From Betaproteobacteria bacterium (GTDB lineage: Bacteria > Pseudomonadota > Gammaproteobacteria > Burkholderiales > SG8-39): a stretch of DNA of 5,123 nucleotides. The stretch is from the NCBI GenBank assembly GCA_029858545.1, contig JAOUFA010000285.1, forward strand, positions 1-5,123, written 5' to 3'. A program made the translations under genes and the position numbers. Below, piece by piece: positions 1 to 3,922 of the stretch (within the stretch, counting starts at the first letter, position 1; each line of letters opens with the position of its first letter). Below the pieces are notes generated by a model, which was not told the origin of the DNA, did not search any database, and saw only the letters and a program-made list of their open reading frames with translations.

Positions 1-186
1 CCGATCATCGCGAGCAGCCTGGAGGACACCTGCCCGCGCAAGGTGTATTACTTCGCGCAGACCGGCAAGGTGCTGATGAAGCGGCTGTGGGCGACGCGCA
101 ACAATACGATCGCGGAACGCGAGGCCGATTACCAGCATCGCCTCGCCGGCGTCAAGGTCGAGGGCGAGGTCGAGTTGTTCGGCTGA
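1..186 (+). CDS. cheD: CheD, chemoreceptor glutamine deamidase (C-terminal part, cut by window start)
   Basis: Frame 1 is open from the first base to a TGA at 184-186, giving 61 residues. The segment PRKVYYFAQTGKVLMKRL, followed by an NNTIAEREADY stretch and the terminal GEVELFG, matches the C-terminal end of CheD proteins, which typically read R-K-V-(Y/F)-F-F-x-x-T-G-(R/K)-V-L-x-K-(R/K)-L and finish near G-(D/E)-V-E-L-F. CheD is a cytoplasmic enzyme that deamidates specific glutamines of methyl-accepting chemotaxis proteins, creating methylation sites; in some species it also binds CheC. The catalytic Cys/His region lies upstream of the window, so activity cannot be judged here. The next gene on the same strand is cheB, 133 bp away, which supports the call. 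The natural C-terminus appears intact. Confidence 0.9.
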   Translation, partial: PIIASSLEDTCPRKVYYFAQTGKVLMKRLWATRNNTIAEREADYQHRLAGVKVEGEVELFG

Positions 187-238
187 CGTGGTTCGGCTGT
201 TGCAGCGCGCAGGACACACGACAAGGATGTCTAACAAT

Positions 239-259
239 GCGAGCGGATACTCCGCTCGC
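239..259 (+). repeat. Perfect hairpin between cheD and cheB
   Basis: GCGAGCGGA (239-247) and its exact reverse complement TCCGCTCGC (251-259) flank a 3-base loop TAC. The stem is 9 bp and GC-rich. No T-run follows, so it is not a classical intrinsic terminator. In a polycistronic mRNA it could stabilise the cheD 3' end or partly attenuate transcription before cheB; that role is inference. Its arms AGCGGA/TCCGCT recur in the palindrome just after cheB. Confidence 0.6.
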
Positions 260-281
260 GCTTCCCCACCTCGGAAGGCCG

Positions 282-298
282 TCACGGCGGTTCCGTGA
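282..298 (+). repeat. Short hairpin upstream of the cheB ribosome binding site
   Basis: TCACGG (282-287) and CCGTGA (293-298) form a perfect 6-bp inverted repeat with a 5-base loop, CGGTT. It ends 8 bases before the AAGGAGA Shine-Dalgarno sequence of cheB, so a folded leader would leave that site just accessible. The dyad is visible; any regulatory effect is speculative. Confidence 0.35.
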
Positions 299-306
299 GG
301 GGCTCC

Positions 307-313
307 AAGGAGA
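307..313 (+). promoter_or_regulatory. Ribosome binding site deciding the GTG start of cheB
   Basis: AAGGAGA at 307-313 is a near-perfect Shine-Dalgarno sequence, placed 6 bases before the GTG at 320. It fixes the cheB start at this non-ATG codon, which sits a normal distance before the first beta-strand of the receiver domain. Confidence 0.8.
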
Positions 314-319
314 ACTGAC

Positions 320-1414
320 GTGACGGCAATCGCAGTCAAGCAGCCGGCGAAAGGCAGGATCCGGGTGCTGGTCATCGACGACTCGGCGCTGATTCGCAGC
401 CTGCTCACGCAGGTGATCAACAAGCAGCCCGACATGACGGTCGTCGGCGCGGCGCCCGACCCCTATGTCGCGCGCGAAATGATCCGCGAGCTCGACCCGG
501 ACGTGATCACGCTCGACATCGAAATGCCGCGCATGGACGGTATCGAATTCCTCGAGAAGCTGATGCGGCTGCGGCCGATGCCGGTGCTGATGCTCTCGAC
601 ACTGACCGAAAAGGGCGCCGACGTGACGCTGCGCGCGCTGGAACTCGGCGCGATCGATTTCGTCACCAAACCGAAACTCGAGATCGCGACGGGCCTGGAG
701 CGCGGCGCGCAGGAAATCGTCGACAAGCTGCGCATCGCCGCGGCGGCGCAGGTACGCAGGGTCGTGCCGCGCGTGGCAGCGCAGGGCGCCCCGGTCGCGT
801 CGCGCCCGATCAGCGCCCGCGCGAGCACCGAAAAGATCATCGCGATCGGCGCTTCCACCGGCGGCACCGAGATGATCAAGGCGATTCTTACCCAGTTGCC
901 CGCCGACAGTCCCGGCATTCTGATCACCCAGCACATGCCGGTCGGATTCACGCGCAGCTTCGCCGCGCGCCTGGACGGTCTGTGCCGGATCCGCGTGAAG
1001 GAGGCCGAGCACAAGGAGCGCGTGTTGCCCGGGCACGCCTATATCGCCCCCGGTGCCCAGCACCTGCTGGTGCAGCGCAGCGGCGCCAACTACGTGGTTG
1101 CGCTGAGCGACGACGAGCCGGTCAACCGGCACCGTCCGTCGGTCGAGGTGCTGTTCCGCTCGGTGGCGAAGAACGTCGGCGGCAACGCGCTCGGCGTGAT
1201 GCTGAGCGGCATGGGCAAGGATGGCGCGACCGCGATGAACGAAATGAAGCTCGCCGGGGCGCACAATATCGCGCAAAGCGAGGCCACCTGCGTGGTATTC
1301 GGCATGCCCAAGGAGGCGATCGCCGCTGGCGGGGTGGACGAAGTGCTGGCGATCGACGAGATCGCGCCGCGCCTGATCGCGCTGCTCTCTTCGGGAGAGC
1401 GGCACCGGATCTGA
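320..1414 (+). CDS. cheB: CheB, chemotaxis response regulator protein-glutamate methylesterase/glutamine deamidase
   Basis: CheB removes methyl esters from glutamates of methyl-accepting chemotaxis proteins, and deamidates glutamines, after phosphorylation by CheA; this resets receptors during adaptation in the cytoplasm. The protein is 364 aa, normal for the family. Residues ~13-130 are a receiver domain with acidic D20-D21, phospho-acceptor D66 in the DVITLDIEMPRMDG block, T94 in MLST and K117 in FVTKPK. A linker of ~145-170 leads to the methylesterase domain (~171-358). There S179 (IGASTGGT), H205 (ITQHMP) and D301 (MLSGMGKDGA) form the catalytic triad, all offset by 15 from Salmonella S164/H190/D286. 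All key residues are present, so it should be active. It starts at GTG with a strong ribosome binding site, lies 133 bp after cheD on the same strand, and is followed by a gene on the opposite strand, so it appears to end the operon. Confidence 0.97.
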   Translation: MTAIAVKQPAKGRIRVLVIDDSALIRSLLTQVINKQPDMTVVGAAPDPYVAREMIRELDPDVITLDIEMPRMDGIEFLEKLMRLRPMPVLMLSTLTEKGADVTLRALELGAIDFVTKPKLEIATGLERGAQEIVDKLRIAAAAQVRRVVPRVAAQGAPVASRPISARASTEKIIAIGASTGGTEMIKAILTQLPADSPGILITQHMPVGFTRSFAARLDGLCRIRVKEAEHKERVLPGHAYIAPGAQHLLVQRSGANYVVALSDDEPVNRHRPSVEVLFRSVAKNVGGNALGVMLSGMGKDGATAMNEMKLAGAHNIAQSEATCVVFGMPKEAIAAGGVDEVLAIDEIAPRLIALLSSGERHRI

Positions 1415-1428
1415 AGCGGATCCGCTTC
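1413..1428. repeat. Perfect 16-bp palindrome at the cheB stop codon
   Basis: GAAGCGGA followed at once by TCCGCTTC is a perfect 16-bp palindrome that overlaps the last two bases of the cheB stop. With no loop bases it would fold less well as RNA than the neighbouring hairpins. It could be part of the transcript 3' end structure or a protein-binding dyad; the sequence does not tell which. Confidence 0.5.
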
Positions 1429-1448
1429 GGGCGATGTCTCGATCGCCC
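1429..1448 (+). terminator. Hairpin after cheB, possible terminator component
   Basis: GGGCGAT (1429-1435) and ATCGCCC (1442-1448) form a perfect 7-bp stem around a 6-base loop, directly after the 16-bp palindrome and 14 bases past the cheB stop codon. There is no T-tract, so intrinsic termination would be weak. Position after the last gene of the operon is the main support. Confidence 0.4.
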
Positions 1449-1476
1449 GGGTCCCTGGCAAGGAAATGCTGCGGCG

Positions 1477-1499
1477 AGCTCGCGCGGTTCGCGCGAGCT
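1477..1499. terminator. Strong GC hairpin between convergent genes, likely shared transcript end
   Basis: AGCTCGCGCG (1477-1486) and CGCGCGAGCT (1490-1499) form a perfect 10-bp stem with a 3-base loop. It abuts the stop codon (1500-1502 on the plus strand) of the minus-strand REC-HPt gene and lies 62 bases past the cheB stop. A hairpin this stable between convergent genes suits a bidirectional transcript end. Neither strand shows a convincing U-run after it, so termination may be Rho-assisted or the structure may only protect 3' ends. Confidence 0.5.
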
Positions 1500-2309
1500 T
1501 CAATCCCGCGCGCGGCCCAACTCGTCCAGATACGCGCGCAGTTGGGCATCCGCGATCGCGAATGCCATGCGGTCGGCGTCGAGCGACTCGGCGTGCCCGG
1601 CTTTGGCGCTGCGCTCGATTTGCTCGGCCGCATCGGCGAGCGCCGTGGCACCCACCATGCGGCATGCCCCCTTGATGCGATGAGCGGCATGCATGATCGC
1701 GACGAGATCGCCCGTGCCGAATGCGTCGTTCAGGCGCAGCGTGTCGGCTTCGTTCGCGCGGCGGAAGTCCATCAGCACTTCGGTTTCCTCCGACGCCTCC
1801 CCGCCGGTGACCTCGCGGAGGAGCCTTTTGTCGATCGGCGTGCTGTCGGACTCGGCCGCCGGAGCGGCCGCGGGCGGCGCCCAGGCTTCCAGCTTGGCTC
1901 GCAAGGTGTCCATCTTCAACGGCTTGGCGATATAGTCGTTCATGCCGGCGGCGAGGCATTGCTGCAGGTTTTCCTCGAAGGCATTCGCGGTGCACGCGAC
2001 GATGGGTACCGGTGCGGCGCCGGGACGCGCGGCTTCCAGTTCCCGGATACGGCGTGCCATCGTGTAGCCGTCCATGCCCGGCATGTGGCAGTCGGTGAGA
2101 ATCAGGCGGTAATGGCGTGCCTGCCATTTCTCGATCGCCTCGCGTCCGTCCGAGGCAGTGTCGGATTCGTAGCCGAGCATCGCCGCCTGGCGCTGGATCA
2201 GTCTCAGGTTGATCGGGTGGTCGTCGACGATCAGGATCGGCAATTCGATGCCCTGCGACCTCCGAGCGGCGGCGTCCGCTGCGGACTCGGGCGACTCAGC
2301 GGGTGGCAT
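1500..2309 (-). CDS. REC-HPt phosphorelay protein (response receiver fused to histidine phosphotransfer domain)
   Basis: This 269-aa cytoplasmic protein has no kinase or DNA-binding domain. Residues ~24-142 are a receiver: acidic D29-D30, phospho-acceptor D73 in LILTDCHMPGMDG, T107 in VACTANA and K129 in YIAKP. The HPINLRL and TANAF variants are typical of receivers in hybrid kinases (BvgS/EvgS-like). An Ala/Pro-rich linker (~144-157) leads to a C-terminal HPt four-helix domain (~160-265) with H210 in AAHRIKGACRMVG, the HxxKGxxxxxG phosphotransfer motif. Phosphate would pass from a kinase to D73, to H210, and on to a separate regulator. The ATG at 2309 is preceded by GAGGA (plus 2319-2323) at 9 bases, and an in-frame TAG at 2316-2318 excludes a longer protein. 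It converges on cheB and diverges from the binding-protein/sensor pair, which makes that sensor a candidate partner. No specific gene name can be assigned. Confidence 0.92.
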   Translation of the reverse strand: MPPAESPESAADAAARRSQGIELPILIVDDHPINLRLIQRQAAMLGYESDTASDGREAIEKWQARHYRLILTDCHMPGMDGYTMARRIRELEAARPGAAPVPIVACTANAFEENLQQCLAAGMNDYIAKPLKMDTLRAKLEAWAPPAAAPAAESDSTPIDKRLLREVTGGEASEETEVLMDFRRANEADTLRLNDAFGTGDLVAIMHAAHRIKGACRMVGATALADAAEQIERSAKAGHAESLDADRMAFAIADAQLRAYLDELGRARD

Positions 2310-2413
2310 GGCAGTCTATCCTCGACGCGGCGGGACCACTTCGATCACCTGCCGCGGTGCTCCGCACTGCAAACGTGTTTCGCATGGCAAATCTTCCCTG
2401 TTGCGAACTGGCC

Positions 2414-2434
2414 GACCCTGCCGGTGTGAGGGTC
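2414..2434 (-). repeat. Hairpin in the probable leader of the REC-HPt transcript
   Basis: GACCCT (2414-2419) and AGGGTC (2429-2434) form a 6-bp inverted repeat around 9 bases. The overlapping GCCGG (2420-2424) and CCGGC (2441-2445) could form an alternative stem. If transcription starts just downstream of the TATAAG box, both lie in the untranslated leader. Mutually exclusive pairing is possible, but the stems are short and there is no independent support for attenuation. Confidence 0.25.
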
Positions 2435-2470
2435 TGCTTGCCGGCGAGGCGAACGAGCGGGGTGCCGTGG

Positions 2471-2476
2471 CTTATA
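2471..2476 (-). promoter_or_regulatory. Candidate -10 box for the REC-HPt gene
   Basis: Read on the minus strand, 2471-2476 is TATAAG, close to the sigma-70 consensus TATAAT. At 17-18 bp spacing the -35 position falls inside the tandem 20-bp repeats and matches TTGACA poorly. That is the usual look of an activator-dependent promoter. It would leave a leader of about 150 bases before the ATG at 2309. This is a prediction from one box only. Confidence 0.3.
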
Positions 2477-2534
2477 GGCACCCGACTCTCCGTGTAGGCA
2501 CCCGACTCTCTGTGTAGGCACCGAACCTCCGTGG
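2475..2534. repeat. Three tandem 20-bp direct repeats
   Basis: The unit TAGGCACCCGACTCTCCGTG occupies 2475-2494. It recurs at 2495-2514 with one mismatch (CTCT for CTCC) and, more degenerate, at 2515-2534. The 20-bp period is about two helical turns, so bound proteins would sit on one DNA face. A further TAGGCA occurs at 2552-2557 and its inverse TGCCTA at 2571-2576. The repeats overlap the -35 position of the candidate minus-strand promoter. This suits an operator array for a transcription factor, though a chance slippage duplication remains possible. Confidence 0.75.
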
Positions 2535-2551
2535 CCGGGATTTTCGTGCAC

Positions 2552-2576
2552 TAGGCATCGCCACGTCTCGTGCCTA
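2552..2576. repeat. Inverted TAGGCA/TGCCTA pair next to the tandem repeats
   Basis: TAGGCA (2552-2557) and TGCCTA (2571-2576) are exact reverse complements separated by 13 bases. The hexamer is the same one that begins each 20-bp tandem repeat, giving four forward copies and one inverted copy within about 100 bp. It may be an extra operator site. Confidence 0.4.
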
Positions 2577-2586
2577 AGCCCTATTG

Positions 2587-2608
2587 GTACAAAGTTTGTA
2601 CAAAGATT
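2587..2608 (+). promoter_or_regulatory. 11-bp direct repeat and overlapping palindrome, candidate operator
   Basis: GTACAAAGTTT (2587-2597) is followed directly by GTACAAAGATT (2598-2608), a direct repeat with one mismatch and an 11-bp period. The same bases also form a perfect dyad, GTACAAA-G-TTTGTAC (2587-2601). Head-to-tail sites about one helical turn apart are typical of OmpR/PhoB-type regulators, while the dyad would suit a dimeric repressor. It lies 106 bp before the binding-protein ATG in an AT-rich patch, where an upstream control site is expected. Which protein binds cannot be told. Confidence 0.5.
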
Positions 2609-2671
2609 TACTTCCGTATTGAAGCCTCATGGGCGGTTCCTTCGGTATCATCGATTCACGGGGGCACAGCG

Positions 2672-2683
2672 TGCCGTACGGCA
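2672..2683. repeat. Perfect 12-bp palindrome TGCCGTACGGCA
   Basis: TGCCGT and ACGGCA abut to form a perfect dyad 31 bp before the binding-protein start codon. It shares the central GTAC with the upstream operator-like element. It may be a regulator site or part of leader structure; 12 bp is short enough that chance is possible in GC-rich DNA. Confidence 0.3.
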
Positions 2684-2689
2684 TCCCTG

Positions 2690-2708
2690 CCCCTATTATA
2701 TTCAGGGG
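2690..2708 (+). promoter_or_regulatory. Ribosome binding site of the binding-protein gene within a small hairpin
   Basis: The purine run AGGGGGA (2704-2710) is the Shine-Dalgarno sequence for the ATG at 2714. CCCCT at 2690-2694 is the exact reverse complement of AGGGG (2704-2708), with a 9-base AT-rich loop between, so the mRNA could fold and hide the site. The stem is only 5 bp. The loop contains TATTATAT, which resembles a -10 box but would give a leader of under 10 bases. Confidence 0.4.
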
Positions 2709-2713
2709 GATCT

Positions 2714-3913
2714 ATGAGGAATATCGTCGGTGGAATCGGTTCGGCGCTGCTTTGGCTGGCAATGTCCGGCGGAACGGGGCATGCCGAATCCCCTGCGGTG
2801 CTGATCGGCCTGGACGGCGAGTTCGGCCACGCGACGAGTACCTCGGCCGAGGCGGTGCGTCAGGGAATCCAGATTGCCATCGAGGAGATCAACGCGGCGG
2901 GCGGCGTGCTGGGCGGTCGGCCGCTCAAGCTCGTCGAGAAGGCCAATCACGCCGTCCCCGCGCGCAGCCTCGTCAATCTGAGGGAGTTCGCCGCCACCCA
3001 GGATCTGGTGGGGGTGTTCTGCGGGCGCTTCAGCCCGACCGTGCTCGAGGTTCTCCCCACGATTCACGAACTCGGTCTGCCGTTGCTCGATCCCTGGGCC
3101 GCCGCGGATGGCATCATCGACAACGGGTATACGCCCAATTTCGCCTTTCGGCTTTCTCTGAAGGACAGCTGGGCCGCTCCGGCGATGCTCGACTATCTGG
3201 CCCGCACGCGCAGTGTCCGGCGTGTCGGCCTGCTGATGCTCAATACGAGCTGGGGACGCAGCACGCGCAAGGCCGCCGAGGAGTACGCGGCGAAGAAACC
3301 CGGGATGAGAATTGTCGGAACCGAATGGTTCAACTGGGACGACCAGGGGAACTCGCTGCTGGGCAAGTTCCGCGCGTTGAAAAGTGCGGGCGCGCAGGGA
3401 ATCCTTCTTACGGCGAACGCCGAGGAGGCGGCCGTGCTGTTACGCGAGTTGCTCAAATTGCCCAAGGCGGAGCGTTTGCCGATCGCGAGCCACTGGGGCG
3501 TTACCGGGGGTGACCTGCCGGCGATGGTCGGCGAGCGATTCTTCGAACTCGATTTTTCGGTGGTGCAGACCTACAGCTTCATCGGTGCCGGCTCCGCGGT
3601 CGCGCGCCGCGTGATCGCCGCGCATCACCGCCTGTTCGGCACGCGTGAGGCGGCCGACATTCGCTCTCCGGTGGGTGTGGCGCATGCCTACGATCTGACG
3701 CATATTCTGGCGCGCGCGGTGAATCTGGCCGGCTCGACAGACAGGCGCGCGGTACGCGCCGCGCTCGAGCGGGTGCGCAACTACTCCGGTCTGGTGCGCA
3801 ACTACGCTCAACCCTTCACCGCGCAGCGCCACGAGGCGCTCGATTTCGGACAGGTTTTCATGGCGCGCTATGCCAAGCCCGGCGGCGCACTGGTGGGAAC
3901 GGCCGGGCGCTAA
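2714..3913 (+). CDS. Periplasmic ligand-binding protein, branched-chain amino acid (LivJ/Peripla_BP_6) type
   Basis: The 399-aa product is a type-1 periplasmic binding protein of the kind that binds amino acids, amides or urea. Residues 1-24 are a signal peptide: MRN, a hydrophobic core, then GHA before the likely cut at 24/25. There is no lipobox cysteine, so it should be soluble in the periplasm. The mature protein opens with VLIGLDGEFG, then GIQIAIEEINAAGGVLGGRPL (residues 51-71), the hallmark N-terminal block of the family. VFCGRFSPT and LPLLDPWAA fit its ligand-cleft loops. The C-terminal half has VGVAHAYDLTHILARAV. The frame extends upstream to 2570, but this ATG has a Shine-Dalgarno sequence and begins the signal peptide. 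No permease or ATPase gene follows; the next gene, 9 bp on, is a membrane sensor, so a sensing role rather than uptake is likely. The ligand cannot be named. Confidence 0.9.
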   Translation: MRNIVGGIGSALLWLAMSGGTGHAESPAVLIGLDGEFGHATSTSAEAVRQGIQIAIEEINAAGGVLGGRPLKLVEKANHAVPARSLVNLREFAATQDLVGVFCGRFSPTVLEVLPTIHELGLPLLDPWAAADGIIDNGYTPNFAFRLSLKDSWAAPAMLDYLARTRSVRRVGLLMLNTSWGRSTRKAAEEYAAKKPGMRIVGTEWFNWDDQGNSLLGKFRALKSAGAQGILLTANAEEAAVLLRELLKLPKAERLPIASHWGVTGGDLPAMVGERFFELDFSVVQTYSFIGAGSAVARRVIAAHHRLFGTREAADIRSPVGVAHAYDLTHILARAVNLAGSTDRRAVRAALERVRNYSGLVRNYAQPFTAQRHEALDFGQVFMARYAKPGGALVGTAGR

Positions 3914-3917
3914 GGGG
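3912..3917 (+). promoter_or_regulatory. Ribosome binding site supporting a TTG start for the sensor gene
   Basis: AAGGGG at 3912-3917 overlaps the TAA stop of the binding-protein gene and lies 5 bases before the TTG at 3923. An in-frame GTG at 3917 overlaps the purine run and would have no properly spaced site, so TTG is preferred. The overlap suggests translational coupling of the two genes. Confidence 0.55.
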
Positions 3918-3922
3918 TGGCA

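Larger units (their letters stand above)
2310..2713. other. 404-bp divergent intergenic region rich in repeats and dyads
   Basis: This stretch separates the minus-strand REC-HPt gene from the plus-strand binding-protein gene, so it must hold the start signals of both. I see no credible gene in it: the open frames lack family resemblance and ribosome binding sites. It holds, in order: a 6-bp hairpin in the probable REC-HPt leader, a TATAAG box on the minus strand, three 20-bp tandem repeats, an inverted TAGGCA/TGCCTA pair, an 11-bp direct repeat, a 12-bp palindrome and a hairpin over the downstream ribosome binding site. The part around 2580-2625 is clearly more AT-rich than its surroundings, as promoters often are in GC-rich genomes. 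Confidence 0.7.

Noticed and set aside
152..1690. Minus-strand open frame of 512 codons across cheB
   Set aside because: It runs antisense through a cheB with intact catalytic residues and into the REC-HPt gene in another frame. Composition is typical of a shadow frame.
1434..2429. Plus-strand open frame of 331 codons opposite the REC-HPt gene
   Set aside because: The minus strand carries the receiver and HPt motifs in order, with a ribosome binding site; the plus frame has no recognisable domain.
2310..2480. Sigma-54 promoter for the REC-HPt gene
   Set aside because: GGCAC occurs on the minus strand, but no GC pair with TTGC context is found at the fixed spacing that a GG-N10-GC promoter requires.
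2475..2534. CRISPR array
   Set aside because: The three 20-bp units are directly adjacent with no spacers, and no cas gene is present.
2296..2551. Small open frames inside the divergent intergenic region
   Set aside because: All are overlapping frames of 61-102 codons lacking ribosome binding sites or family resemblance, and they run through the tandem repeats.
2591..2620. FliA (sigma-28) flagellar promoter suggested by CAAAGTTT
   Set aside because: The -35-like part is close to TAAAGTTT, but the bases 11 bp further on are TACTTCCG rather than GCCGATAA, so the -10 half is absent.
2570..2713. Upstream extension of the binding-protein gene to an ATG at 2570
   Set aside because: It would put 48 residues before an evident signal peptide and has no good Shine-Dalgarno. 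The ATG at 2714 has both a ribosome site and a signal peptide directly after it.
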